Source: Nannobrachium achirus (lineage: Eukaryota; Chordata; Actinopteri; Myctophiformes; Myctophidae). Taken from it: a stretch of DNA of 64,000 nucleotides. The translations under genes and the position numbers were made by a program. Positions 45,885 to 59,330 of this stretch are shown here, piece by piece. The notes under the pieces were generated by a model that saw only the letters and a list, made by a program, of their open reading frames with translations, was not told the DNA's origin and did not search any database. Every line of letters starts with the position of its first letter. The first letter of the stretch is position 1. The DNA is taken from contig OY997647.1 in the NCBI GenBank assembly GCA_963921795.1, positions 56,558,668 through 56,622,667 on the forward strand, read 5' to 3'.

Positions 45885-47953
45885 GGAAATGCTTTTGGGG
45901 ATTCGTTGAGTATGCCACCCCCGACCTGTGGTTGAAATTCAGTGTTGACTCGACCTATTGTTTGTGATTTATGGCTTTTGTTTGCGAAACGGGCCCCTCC
46001 CGCTAACTTTGGAAGCGCGTTACGAACGAACGGTATTGACTATCGAAATATCCTTTGACTATGTTTATCGCGTGGCTTCATAGATCATGTGTACCGGTTT
46101 TTAAGACATTTGAAGAAAAGATGTAGGAAAAGGAGCAAAAAGTGTGTTTTGGAGAAAATTCAAGATGGCGGAAAATCTATCCCTACGCAAATGGGCGTGG
46201 CCTATATCGGGAGATGCGTCATGACCCAAGGAATCCAGGGAAAAAATAATTTTAATTTTCCGATCTGCGGTTCAAGAGTTACGGGGCAAAACGTAAAGTG
46301 GGCCGTTATAGCGCCACCATGAGGATGAGTGATGTAATTATTTTTCGATATATTCTTAAAATCATTATGAATCTCCTCTCCGAGGTTTGAAACTGTAGCC
46401 CCTATGGTTTGCGAGAGAAAAATACTTGAATGTGCAGCAGCAGCAGTTCCTGGTGTGTCAGGTGACTGGGGGGGAGAATTTCTTGGATAGAGCGACATCT
46501 ATGGACGGGGACCTACAGATAGGTTCTAGAGGCTTCCAGCCTGCCGCACTTCCAGGGGGTGGGAGGGGGCAGCGGCCTTCGGCCGCTGCCTGAGCACGCA
46601 AGTCCGGCTTGGTGCCGTCCCCTCACCTCGGCGCCTGACTCTGGCTGGAGCTTTACAAAAAAAAAAAAAAAAAAAAGTTGAGCTGACCTGCGCAGCCTGC
46701 GTGCGTGCGTGCGTGCGTGCGTGCGTTCAGTGCAATGTGAATGCATCTGACTTGGGAAGATAGATAGATACGTAATACACATGATATTTCCACAGGGAAG
46801 TCATTCACAAATGAACTAATTATTGATATAGGACTGTCATAGGTATACAGTGTCATTGACAGTACAGTCACTGGTACAAGCTCAACTAAAAGGTGATCCT
46901 AGAAAAGACTAAGTCAGGGGGAAACAATTTAAAAAATAAAACAATAAAAACAGCCGATCTACAAGGCTGCATGTGGGCTTGTGGATCAGGGACCCCCAGA
47001 TGTAAAAAATGAGCACATGTGCTCACACGTCACACTTGTCCCATGCTCATATCTCCCCAACCGTTGCCCCCATCCATGCCAGATTTTACACACACTCCAC
47101 TTGCCTAACATACTACAACCTCCAAGGACCCCCGGAGCCCCAGGGACCCCCAGGTCCCTGGGGGACCCCCAGATGTAACACATGACCAAATGTGCAAAAA
47201 TGACCAAATGAACACCCCAACGGGGCTGCTCACGGCCATTTCCTTGGGACCACCCACTCCTGGTGCTCCAGAACGGATGCAAAAGTGGTGGCGCCCCCAG
47301 TGGAGGACCCCCTGCCACTGCAGCACACATAAAATGCCGTAACTCGGCCTAGCAGCGTCCGGGAGAGCCGGGGCCGGTACCTATTCGTCCGCCACGGCAA
47401 CGCGGACACCCCACCCCTCATTTCTCACATGCCCCTATTCTAGCGCCACCTTCAGGACGCTTTTTATAACACCTTTTCCGACACTGCTACTTCTCTAAGT
47501 AATGTGTTTTTGTAGTGACTTTAAAGCTATATTACTCCACTTTTGTACAGTAAAATGTTACCAAAATGTTATCAGAGGTACAGTAGGACGTTCTTAGGGG
47601 ATTGCCGTTGTAATAGTGAACAGAACTATTATGGTGTTTTTTCAGTTAAATCTCAAAGTCCAGAGATTTTGACTAAGTCACATGTTTTTGTAGTGACTTT
47701 AAAGCTATATTACTCCACCTTCTAAATAATGTGTTTTTGTAGTGACTTTAAAGCTATATTACTCCACTTTTGTACAGTAAAATCTTACAAAGATGTTATC
47801 AGAGGTAGAGTAAGACATTCTTAATGGATTCCCATTGTAATATTGAACAGAACTATTATGGTGTTTTTTGAGTTAAAGCTCAAAGTCCAGAGATTTTGTC
47901 TAAGTAATATGTTTACGTTTCGCGCGTTTGTGACGCCCCCTAGGGGTCGAAGT
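45885..47953 (+). repeat. C-S unit carrying insert A, copy 3
   Basis: The core is 45885-46322, with insert A at 46435-47914. From about 45931 to 48753 the sequence repeats 41450-44272 with offset 4,481 bp. Confidence 0.9.
46435..47914 (+). repeat. Insert A, copy 3
   Basis: 1,480 bp. I noticed no difference from copy 2 within the insert. One flanking change is CATAGATCCCGTG at about 48150, where copy 2 has CATAGATCACGTG. Confidence 0.88.
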
Positions 47954-48919
47954 GGAAATGCTTTTGGGGAAACGTTGAGTATGCCACCCGCGACCCGTGG
48001 TTAAAATTCAGTGTTGACTCGACCTTTTGTTTGTGATTTATGGCTCTCGTTTGCGAAACGGGCCCCTCCCGCTAACTTTGGAAGGCCGTTACGAACGAAT
48101 GGTAAGGACTATCGAACTATCCTTTGACTATGTTTATCGCATGGCTTCATAGATCCCGTGTACCGGTTTTTAAGACATTTGAAGAAAATATGTAGGAAAA
48201 GGAGCAAAAAGTGTGTTTTGGAGAAAATTCAAGATGGCGGAAAATCTATCCATACGCAAATGGGCGTGGCCTAAATCGGGAGATGCGTCTTGACCCACGG
48301 AATCCAGGGAAAAAATAATTTTAATTTTCCGATCTACGGTTCAAGAGTTACGGGGCAAAACGTAAAGTGGGCTGTTATAGCGCCACCATGAGGCCAAATG
48401 ACACTATTATTTTTTATTTAATCCTTGACATCATTATGAACCTCCTCTCCAAGTCTTGAAACTGTAGCCCCTATGGTTTGCGAGAGAAAAATAATTGAAT
48501 GTGAGTTTTTGTGATTCCCATTATAAGTCAATGGGGAAAATTAATTCACTAATAAATTCATATCAATTAAACTATAGAACCTTTCTCTTAGCAAGTTACT
48601 AGCACACGATTCCCGAGTAAGCCGGTCGATTTGACATATGGCGCGAGTGTGTGGTGCAAAAACTGTGGGAGGAGTAGCGTGCCAAACTTTGGGAAAGTGT
48701 GCTTGTAGATTCAACACTAGAATTGACAGAGTCAATTTTGACAAGTGTGCCTGCAGTGCAGCTCGCTGAATGCGCGACCTCGTGCAGCGGTTTGGACTGT
48801 GAGACCATCCGCCAAGTTGTCTGTGTTTCGTTGTGAGAGGGTCGTTCCCCGTGAAAAACGCGCTTTGGCACGAAACGGTTATGTTTTGCGCGTTTGTGAC
48901 GCCCCCTACGGGTCGAATT
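47954..48919 (+). repeat. C-Sc unit
   Basis: 966 bp. Same as 43473-44272, then after the palindrome arm it switches to GCAGTGCAGCTCGCTGAATG and a CpG-decayed block (CATCCGCCAAGTTGTCTGTG). Confidence 0.88.
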
Positions 48920-50374
48920 GGAAATGCTTTTGGGGATTCGTTGAGTAAGCCACCCGCAACCTGTGGTAGAAATTCAGTGTTGACTCGACGTTTTGTTTGT
49001 GATTTATGGCTATTGTTTGCAAAACGGGCCCCTCCCGCTAAATTTGGAAGGCCGTTATGAACAAACGGTATGGACTATCGAAATATCCCTTGACTATGTT
49101 CATTGCATGGGTTCATAGATCATGTGTACCCATTTTCGTGACATTTGAAGAAAATATGTAGGAAAAGGAGCAAAAAGTGTGTTTTGGAGAAAAGTCAAAA
49201 TGGTGAAAAATCTGGCAGTGTTCAAATTCGCGTGGCCTATATGGAGAGATGCGTCGTGACCCAAGGAATCCAGGGAAAAAATAATTTTAATTCTCCGACC
49301 TACGGTTCAAGAGTTACGAGGCAAGTGGTCCGTTATAGCGCCACCATGTGGCCAAGTGAAATGCTTTTGGGGATTCGTTGAGTTTGCCACCCCCGACCTG
49401 TGGTTGAAATTCAGTGTTGACTGGACCTTTTGTTTGTGATTTATGGCTATTGTTTGCCAAACAAGCCCATCCCGCTAACTTTAGAAGCGCGTTACGAACG
49501 AACGGTACGGACGATCAAAATATCCCTTGAGTATGTTCATTGCATGGCTTCATAGGTCAGGTATACCGCTTTTCGTGACATTTGAAGAAAAAATTTAGGA
49601 AAATGAGCAAAAAGTGTGTTTTGGAGAAAATTCAAGATGGCGGAAAATCTATCCTGGCGCAAATGGGCGTGGCCTATATGGCGAGATGCGTCATGACCCA
49701 AGGAATCCAGGGAAAAAAGAATTTTAATTTTCCGATCTACGGTTCAAGAGTTACAGGCCAAAACGTAAAGTGGGCTGTTACAGCGCCACCATGAGGCCAA
49801 ATGACACTATTATTTTTTATTTAATCCTTGAAATCATTATGAACCTCCTCTCCAAGTCTTGAAACTCTAGCCCCTATGGTTTGCGAGAGACAAATAATTG
49901 AATTTGAGTTTTTGCCATTCCCATTATAAGTCAATGGGGGGAAATTAATTCACTAATAAATTAATATCAATTAAACTATAGAACCTTTCTCTTAGCAAGT
50001 TACTAGCACACGATTCCCGAGTAAGTCGGTCGATTTCACATATGGCGCGAGTGTGTGGTGCGAAAACTGTGGGAGGAGTAGCGTGTCAAACTTTGGGGAA
50101 AACCATGGACATAAATAAATAAATAAATATGAGCGATTGCAATAAGTCTGCCAATGCTATGCATAGGCACACTTAACTAGAATTGACAGAGTCAATTTTG
50201 ACAAGTGTGCCTGCAGCTCGCTAAATGCGTGACCTTGTGCGGCGGTTTGGACCGCGAGACCGTCCGCCGAGTCGTCTGCGTTTCGTTTTGAGAGGGTCGG
50301 TCCCCGTGAAAAACGCGTTCTGGCATGAAACGGTTACGTTTGGCGCGTTTGTGACGCCCCCTATGGGTCGAAGT
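48920..50374 (+). repeat. Unit C1-C2-Sa
   Basis: C1 is 48920-49357 and C2 is 49358-49795. The stretch 49248-50213 matches 1-966 with few changes (for example AAGTCGG for AAGCCGG), and the match ends at the palindrome. Confidence 0.9.
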
Positions 50375-51382
50375 GGAAATGCTTTTGGGGATTCGTTGAG
50401 TATGCCACCCCCGACCTGTGGTTGAAATTCGGTGGTGACTCGACTTATTGTTTGTGATTTATGGCTATCGTTTGTGAAACGGGCCCCTCTCGCTAACTTT
50501 GGAAGCGCGTTACGAACAAACGGTATGGACTATCGAAATATCCTTTGACTATGTTTATCGCGTGGCTTCATAGATCATGTGTACCGGTTTTTAAGACATT
50601 TGAAGAAAATATGTAGGAAAAGGAGCAAAAAGTGTGTTTTGGAGAAAATTCAAGATGGCGGAAAATCTACCCATACGCAAATGGGCGTGGCCTATATGGG
50701 GAGATGCGTCATGACCCAAGGAATCCAGGGAAAAAATAATTTTCATTTTCCGACCTACGGTTCAACAGTTACAGGCCAAAAGGTAAACTGGGCTGTTATA
50801 GCGCCACCATGAGGCCAAATGACCTTATTATTTTTTATTTAATCCTTGAAATCATTTTGAACCTCCTCTCCAAGTCTTGAAACTGTAGCCCCTATGGTTT
50901 GCGAGAGAAAAACAATTGAATGCGATTCCCATTATAAGTCAATGGGGAAAATTAATTCACTAATAAATTTATATCAATTAAACTATAGAACCTTTCTCTT
51001 AGCAACTTGATAGCACACCATTCCCGAGTAAGCCGGTCGATTTGACATATGGCGCGAGTGTGTGGTGCAAAAACTGTGGGAGGAGTAGCGTGCCAAACTT
51101 TTGGGGAATTGCATGGACAGACTTAAATATATAAATATGAGCAAGAACAATAAGTGTCCCCATGCTATGCATAGGCACACTTAACTAGAATTGACAGAGT
51201 CAATTTTGACAAGTGTGCCTGCAGCGCGCTAAATGCGCGACCTCGTGCGGCGGTTCGGACCGTGAGACCGTCCGCCGAGTCGTCCGCGTTTCGTCGTGAG
51301 AGGGTCGGTCCCCGTGAAAAACGCGTTCTGGCACGAAACGGTTACGTTTCGCGCGTTTGTGACGCCCCCTAGGGGTCGAAGT
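50375..51382 (+). repeat. C-Sa unit
   Basis: 1,008 bp. The spacer has CTTTTGGGGAATTGCATGG and a GACTTAAATATATAAATA tract not seen elsewhere in the window. Confidence 0.88.
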
Positions 51383-52833
51383 GGAAATGCTTTTGGGGAA
51401 TCGTTGAGTATGCCGCCCGCGACCTGTGGTTGAAATTCAGTGTTGACTCGACCTATTGTTTGTGATTTATGGCTATCGTTTGCGAAACGGGCCCCTCCCG
51501 CTAACTTTGGAAGCGCGTTACGAACGAACGGTACGGACTATCGAAATATCCTTTGACTATGTTTATCGCGTGGCTTCATAGATCATGTGTACCGGTTTTT
51601 AAGACATTTGAAGAAAATATGTAGGAAAAGGAGCAAAAAGTGTGTTTTGGAGAAAATTTGAAATGGTGAAAAATCTTCCCATGTGCAAATTGGCGTGTCC
51701 TATATGGAGAGATGCGTCGTGACCCAAAGAATCCAGGGAAAAAAGAATTTTAATTCTCCGACCTATGGTTCAAGAGTTACGAGGCAAGTGGTCCGTTATA
51801 GCGCCACCATGTGGCCAATTGGAAATGCTTTTGGGGATCGTTGAGTATGCCACCCCCGACCTGTGGTTGAAATTCAGTGTTGACTGGACCTTTTGTTTGT
51901 GATTTATGGCTATTGTTTGCAAAACGGGCCCCTTTCGCTAACTTTGGAAGCACGTTACGAACAAACGTAATGGACTATCGCAATATCCCTTGAGTATGTT
52001 CATTGCATGGGTTCATAGATCATGTGTACCGTTTTTTGTGCAATTTGAAGAAAATATGTCGGAAAAGGAACAAAAAGTGTGTTTTGGAGAAAATTCAAGA
52101 TGGCGGAAAATCTATCCTGGCGCAAATGGGCGTGGCCTATATCGGGAGATGCGTCTTGACCCAAGGAATCCAGGGAAAAAATAATTTTAATTTTCCGACC
52201 TACGGTTCAACAGTTACAGGCCAAAACGTAAAGTGGCCTGTTATAGCGCCACCATGAGGCCGAGTGATGTAATTATTTTTTGATTAATTCTTACAATCAT
52301 TATGAACCTCCTCTCCAAGTCTTGAAACTGTAGCCCCTATGGTTTGCGAGAGAAAAATAATTGAATGTGAATTTTTGCTTTCTCCCATTATAAGTCAATG
52401 GGGACAATTTAATTCACTAATAAATTAATATAAATTAAACTATAGAACCTTTCTCTTAGCAAGTTACTAGCACACCATTCCCGAGTAAGCCGGTCGATTT
52501 GACATATGGCGCGAGTGTGTGGTGCAAAAACTGTGGGAGGAGTAGCGTGCCAAACTTTGGGGAAAAGCATGGACATACATACATAAATATGAGCGATTGC
52601 AATAAGTTGCCAATGCTATGCATAGGCACACTTAACTAGAATTGACAGAGTCAATTTTGACAAGTGTGCCTGCAGCTCGCTAAATGCGCGACCTCGTGCA
52701 GCGGTTTGGACCGTGAGACCATCCGCCGAGTCGTCTGCGTTTCGTTTTGAGAGGGTTGGTCCCCCTGAAAAACGCGTTTTGGCACGAAACGGTTACGTTT
52801 TGCGCGTTTGTGACGCCCCCTAGGGGTTGAAGT
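51383..52833 (+). repeat. Unit C1(mosaic)-C2-Sa
   Basis: C1 is 51383-51820 and C2 is 51821-52258. It repeats 44434-45884 with offset 6,949 bp, sharing the rare CCCAAAGAATCC also seen near 1460. Confidence 0.9.
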
Positions 52834-53480
52834 GGAAATGCTTTTGGGGATTCGTTGAGTATGCCACCCCCGACCTGTGGTTGAAATTCAGTGTTGACTC
52901 GACCTATTGTTTGTGATTTATGGCTGTTGTTTGCGAAACGTGGCCCTCCCGCTAACTTTGGAAGCGCGTTACGAACGAACGGTATGGACTATCAAAATAT
53001 CCTTTGACTATGTTTATCGCATGGCTGCATAGATCATGTGTACCGGTTTTTAAGACATTTGAAGAAAATATGTAGGAAAAGGAGCAAAAAGTGTGTTTTG
53101 GAGAAAATTCAAGATGGCGGAAAATCTACCCATACGCAAATGGGCGGGGCCTATATGGGGAGATGCGTCATGACCCAAGGAATCCAGGGAAAAAATAATT
53201 TTAATTTTCCGACCTACGGTTCAACAGTTACAGGCCAAAACGTAAACTGGGCTGTTATAGCGCCACCATGAGGCCAAATGACACTATTATTTTTTATTTA
53301 ATCCTTGAAATCATTTTGAACCTCCTCTCCAAGTCTTGAAACTGTAGCCCCTATGGTTTGCGAGAGAAAAATAATTGTCGTCTGCGTTTCGTCGTGAGAG
53401 GGTCGGTCCCCGTGAAAAACGCGTTCTGGCATGAAACGGTTACGTTTCGCGCGTTTGTGACGCCCCCTAGGGGTCGAAGT
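52834..53480 (+). repeat. C unit with a private spacer deletion
   Basis: 647 bp. The spacer jumps from GAGAAAAATAATTG to TCGTCTGCGTTTCG near 53377, removing about 360 bp. The junction differs from the 629-bp family and occurs once in the window. Confidence 0.9.
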
Positions 53481-54895
53481 GGAAATGCTTTTGGGGATCC
53501 GTTGAGTATGCCACCCCCGACCTGTGGTTGAAATTCAGTGTCGACTCGACCTATTGTTTGTGATTTATGGCTATCGTTTGCAAAACGTGCCCCTCCCGCT
53601 AACTTTGGAAGCGCGTTACGAACGAACGGTACTGACTATCGACATATCCTTTGACTATGTTTATCGCGTGGCTTCATAGATCATGTGTACCGGTTTTTAA
53701 GACATTTGAAGAAAATATGTAGGAAAAGGAGCAAAAAGTGTGTTTTGGAGAAAATTCAAGATGGCGGAAAATCTATCCTGGCGCAAATGGGCGTGGCCTA
53801 TATGGGGAGATGCGTCTTGGCCCAAGGAATCCGGGGAAAAAATAAGTTTAATTTTCCGACCTACGGTTCAACAGTTACAGGCCAAAACGTACACTGGGCT
53901 GTTATAGCGCCACCATGAGGCCAAATGACGCTATTATTTTTTATTTATTCCTTGTAATCATTATGAACCTCCTCTCTGAGTCTTGAAACTGTAGCCCCTA
54001 TGGTTTGCGAGAGAAAAATTATTGAATGCGATTCCCATTATAAGTCAATGGGGACAGGTAAGGGTTAATTAATTTCTTAATAAATTCATATCAATTAAAC
54101 TATAGAACCTTTCTCTTAGCAAGTTGATAGCACACGATTCCCGCGTAAGCCGGTCAATTTGACATATGGCGCAAGTGTGTGGTGCAAAAACTGTGGGAGG
54201 AGTAGCGTGCCAAACTTTGGGGAAATACATGTGTGTGTCCATGTCTGGCTTAAGTATGAGTGATAACAATAAGTCTGCCCATGCTATGCATAGGCACACT
54301 TAACTAGAATTGACAGAGTCAATTTTGACAAGTGTGCCTGCAGTGCGCGACCTTGTGCAGCGGTTTGGACGGTGAGACAATCCGCCAAGTCAAGGTACAG
54401 TACACTACGGCACAGTAAGGTACAGCACAGAACAGTACAGAAGATACAGTACACTACAATACAGTAAGGTACTGTACACTACAGCACAGTAAGGTACGGT
54501 ACAGTACAGTACAGTACAGTACAGAAGATACAGTACAATATACAGTAAGGTACGGTACAGTGCAATACAGTGCAGGTACGGTACAGTACAATACAGTGCA
54601 GTAAAGTACAGCACAGTAAGGTTAAGTACAGTACAGTGCAGTAAGGTACAGCACAGTAAGGTATAGCACAGTACAATAACATACAGTACAGTACAGTACA
54701 GTAAAGTACAGTACAGCACACTAAGGTACAGTACAGTACAGTACACTACAGTAAGGAAGCAAGCAGTTCAAACTGTGAGACCATCCTCCGAGTCGTCTGT
54801 GTTTCGTTGTGAGAGGGTCGGTCCCCGTGAAAAACGCGTTCTGGCACGAAGCGGTTACGTTTCTCGCGTTTGTGACGCCCCCTAGGGGTCGAAGT
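53481..54895 (+). repeat. C-Sa unit with pentamer block, copy 3
   Basis: The core is 53481-53919. The core's right part and spacer (53685-54339) match 15099-15753. The pentamer block follows at 54392-54755, so the block sits in a different spacer background from copies 1 and 2. Confidence 0.9.
54392..54755 (+). repeat. TACAG pentamer block, copy 3
   Basis: 364 bp, 2 bp longer than copies 1 and 2 because of an extra TA (CAATATACAG for CAATACAG). Flanks right of the block match copies 1 and 2; flanks left of it match only from the palindrome inward. Confidence 0.93.
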
Positions 54896-55901
54896 GGAAA
54901 TGCTTTTGGGCATTCGTTGAGTATGCCACCCCCAACCTGTGGTTGAAATTCAGTGTTGACTCGACCTATTGTTTGTGATTTATGGCTTTTGTTTGCGAAA
55001 CGGGCCCCTCCCGCTAACTTTGGAAGCGCGTTACGAACGAAGGGTATTGACTATCAAAATATCCTTTGACTATGTTTATCGCGTGGCTTCATAGATCACG
55101 TGTACCGGTTTTTAAGACATTTGAAGAAAATATGTAGGAAAAGGAGCAAAAAGTGTGTTTCGGAGAAAATTCAAGATGGCGGAAAATCTATCCTGGCGCA
55201 AATGGGCGTGGCCTATATGGGGAGATGCGTCATGACCCAAGGAATCCAGGGAAAAAATAATTTTCATTTTCCGACTTACGGTTCAAGAGTTACGGGGCAA
55301 AACGTAAAGTTGGCCGTTATAGCGCCACCATGAGGCCGAGTGATGTCATTATTTTTTGATTAATTCTTACAATCATTATGAACCTCCTCTCCAAGTCTTG
55401 AAACTGTAGCCCCTATGGTTTGCGAGAAAAAAATAATTGAATGCGATTCCCATTATAAGCCAATGGGGAAAATTAATTAACTAATAAATTAATATCAATT
55501 AAACTATAGAACCTTTCTCTTAGCAACTTGATAGCACACCATTCCCGAGTAAGCCGGTCGATTTGACATATGGCGCGAGTGTGTGGTGCAAAAACTGTGG
55601 GAGGAGTAGCGTGCCAAACTTTGGGGAAAAGTATGGACAGACTTAAGTAAGTAAATAAATAAATATGAGCGATAACAATAAGTCTGCCCATGCTATGCAT
55701 AGGCACACTTAACTAGAATTGACAGAGTCAATTTTGACAAGTGTGCCTGCAGTGCGCGACCCTGTGCAGCGGTTTGGACGGTGAGACAATCCGCCAAGTC
55801 GCCCGTGTTTCGTTGTGAGAGGGTCGGTCCCCGTGAGAAACGCGTTCTGGCACGAAACGGTTACGTTTCGCGCGTTTGTGACGCCCCCTATGGGTCGAAG
55901 T
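54896..55901 (+). repeat. C-Sa unit
   Basis: 1,006 bp. The core begins GGAAATGCTTTTGGGCATTCG as in other post-pentamer cores, then changes to a right half like 26630-27068. It is another mosaic core. Confidence 0.88.
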
Positions 55902-57259
55902 GGAAATGCTTTTGGGGATGCGTTGAGTAAGCCACCCGTGACCTGTGGTAGAACTTAAGTGTTGACTTGACATTTTGTTTGTGATTTATGGCTATCGTTT
56001 GCAAAACGGGCCCCTCCTGCTAAATTTGGAAGCTCGTTACGAACAAACGGTACAGACTATCAAAATATCCCTTGACTATGTTCATTGCATGGGATCATAG
56101 ATCACGTGTACCCATTTTCGTGACATTTGAAGAAAATATGTAGGAAAAGGAGCAAAAAGTGTGTTTTGGCAAAAATTCAAAATGGCGGAAAATCTATCCT
56201 GACGCATATGGGCGGGGCCTATATGGGGAGATGCGTCTCGACCCAAGGAATCCAGGGAAAAAAGAATTTAAATTTTTCGACCTACGGTTCAAGAGTTACG
56301 AGGCAAGTGGTCCTTTATAGCGCCACCATGTGGCCAAGTGGAAACGCTTTTGGGGATTCGTTAAGTATGCCACCCCCGACCTTTGGTTGAAATTCAGTGT
56401 TGATTCGACGTTTTGTTTGTGATTTATGGCTATTGTTTGCAAAACGGGCCCCTCCCGCGATAACTTTGGAATCGCGTTACGAACGAATGGTATGGACTAT
56501 CGAAATATCCCTTGAGTATGTTCATGGCATGGGTTCATAGATCACGTGTACCGCTTTTTGCGACATTTGAAGAAAATATGTAGGAAAAGGTGCCAAAAGT
56601 GTGTTTTGGAGAAAATTCAAGATGGCGGAAAATCTATCCTGGCGCAAATGGGCGTGGCCTATATGGAGAGATGCGTCATGACCCAAGGAATCCAGGGAAA
56701 AAAGAATTTTAATTTTCCGAGCTACGGTTCAAAAGTTACAGCCCAAAACGTAAAGTGGGCTGTTATAGCGCCACCATGAGGCCAAATGACACAATTATTT
56801 TTTATTTAATCCTTGAAATCATTATGAACCTCCTCTCCGAGTCTTGAAACTGTAGCCCCTATGGTTTGCGAGAGAAAAATAATTGTATGCGATTCCCATT
56901 ATAAGTCAATGGGGAAAATTAATTCACTAATAAATTAATATCAATTAAACTATAGAACCTTTCTCTTAGCAAGTTACTAGCACACCATTCCCGAGTAATC
57001 CGGTCGGTTTGACATATGGCGCGAGTGTGTGGCGCAAAAACTGTGGTCTGTGAAACGTGCCAAACTTTGGGGAAAAGCATGGACATACATACATACATAA
57101 ATATGCTAAATGCGCGACCTCGTGCGGCGGTTCGGACAGTGAGACCGTCCGCCGAGTCGCCTGCGTTTCGTCGTGAGAGGGTCGGTCCCCGTGAAAAACG
57201 CGTTTTGGCACGAAACGGTTACGTTTCGCGCGTTTGTGACGCCCCCTAGGGGTCGAAGT
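55902..57259 (+). repeat. Unit C1-C2-S with palindrome deleted
   Basis: C1 is 55902-56339 and keeps AAAATGGCGG and GGGCGGGGCC. C2 is 56340-56780, with a CCCGCGATAAC insertion. The spacer jumps from ATAAATATG to CTAAATGCGCG at about 57105, removing the whole palindrome. Confidence 0.88.
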
Positions 57260-57888
57260 GGAAATGCTTTTGGGGATCCGTTGAGTATGCCACCCCCGAC
57301 CTGTGGTTGAAATTCGGTGTTGACTCGACCTATTGTTTGTGATTTATGGCTATCGTTTGCGAAACGTGCCCCTCCCGCTAAGTTTGGAAGCGCATTACGA
57401 ACGAACGGTATGGACTATCAAAATATCCTTTGACTATGTTTATCGCGTGGCTTCATAGATCAAGTGTACCGGTTTTTAAGACATTTGAAGAAAATATGTA
57501 GGAAAAGGAGCAAAAAGTGTGTTTTGGAGAAAATCAAAGATGGCGGAAAATCTATCCCTACGCAAATGGGCGTGGCCTATATCGAGAGATGCGTCTTGAC
57601 CCAAGGAATCCAGGGAAAAAATAATTTTAATTTTCCGATCTACGGTTCAAGAGTTACGGGGCAAAACGTAAAGTGGGCCGTTATAGCGCCACCATGAGGA
57701 TGAGTGATGTAATTATTTTTTTATTTATTCTTAAAATCATTATGAATCTCCTCTGCAAGGTTTGAAACTGTAGCCCCTATGCTTTGCGAAAGAAAAATAC
57801 TTGAATGTGAATTTCTGCTTTCTCCCATTATAAGTCAATGGGGACAATTACGTTTTGCGCGTTTGTGACGCCCCCTACGGGTCGAATT
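57260..57888 (+). repeat. 629-bp C-s unit, copy 5
   Basis: Same deletion junction at about 57850. It shares AAAATCAAAGATGG with 9564-10192, so 57260-58866 is a distant copy of 9564-11170 (offset 47,696 bp). Confidence 0.9.
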
Positions 57889-59330
57889 GGAAACGCTTTT
57901 GGGGATTCCTTGAGTAAGCCACCCGCAGCCTGTGGTTGAAATTCATTGCTGACTCAACGTTTTGTTTGTGATTTATGGCTATTATTTGCAAAACGGGCCC
58001 CTCCCGCTAACTCTGGAAGCCCGTTACGAACGAATGGTATGGACTATAGACATATCCCTTGACTATGTTCATTGCATGGGTTAGTAGATCATGTGTACCC
58101 ATTTTTGTGACATTTGAAGAAAATATGTAGGAAAAAATGCAAAAAGTGTGTTTTGGAGAAAATTTGAAATGGTGAAAAATCTTCCCATGTGCAAATTGGC
58201 GTGTCCTATATGGAGAGATGCGTCGTGACCCAAGGAATCCAGGGAAAAAAGAATTTTAATTCTCCGACCTATGGTTCAAGAGTTACGAGGCAAGTTGTCC
58301 GTTATAGCGCCACCATGTGGCCAATTGGAAATGCTTTTGGGGATCGTTGAGTATGCCACCCCCAACCTGTGGTTGAAATTCAGTGTTGACTGGACCTTTT
58401 GTTTGTGATTTATGGCTATTGTTTGCAAAACGGGCCCCTCCCGCTAACTTTGGAAGCGCGTTACGAACGAACGTAATGGACTATCGCAATATCCCTTGAG
58501 TATGTTCATTGCATGGGTTCATAGATCATGTGTACCGTTTTTTGTGCAATTTGAAGAAAATATGTCGGAAAAGGAACAAAAAGTGTGTTTTGGAGAAAAT
58601 TCAAGATGGCGGAAAATCTATCCAGGCGCAAATGGGCGTGGCCTATATCGGGAGATGCGTCTTGACCCAAGGAATCCTGGGAAAAAATAAATTTAATTTT
58701 CCGACCTACGGTTCAACAGTTACAGGCCAAAACGTAAAGTGGGCTGTTATAGCGCCACCATGAGGCCGAGTGATGTAATTATTTTTTGATTAATTCTTAC
58801 AATCATTATGAACCTCCTCTCCAAGTCTTGAAACTGTAGCCCCTATGGTTTGCGAGAGAAAAATAATTGAATGTGAATTTTTGCTTTCTCCCATTATAAG
58901 TCAATGGGGACAATTTAATTCACTAATAAATTAATATCAATTAAACTATAGAACCTTTCTCTTAGCAAGTTACTAGCACACCATTCCCGAGTAAGCCGGT
59001 CGATTTGACATATGGCGCGAGTGTGTGGTGCAAAAACTGTGGGAGGAGTAGCGTGCCAAACTTTGGGGAAAAGCATGGACATACATACATAAATATGAGC
59101 GATTGCAATAAGTTGCCAATGCTATGCATAGGCACACTTAACTAGAATTGACAGAGTCAATTTTGACAAGTGTGCCTGCAATGCACGACCTTGTGTAGCG
59201 GTTTGGATGGTGAGACCATCCGGCAAGTTGTCTGTGTTTCATTGTGAGAGGGTCGGTCCCCGTGAAAAACGCGTTCTGGCACGAAACGGTTACGTTTTGC
59301 GCGTTTGTGACGCCCCCTAGGGGTCGAAGT
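57889..59330 (+). repeat. Unit C1-C2-Sa
   Basis: C1 is 57889-58326 and C2 is 58327-58764. The spacer after the palindrome is the CpG-decayed type (AATGCACGACCTTGTGTAGCGG) as at 19240. Confidence 0.9.
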
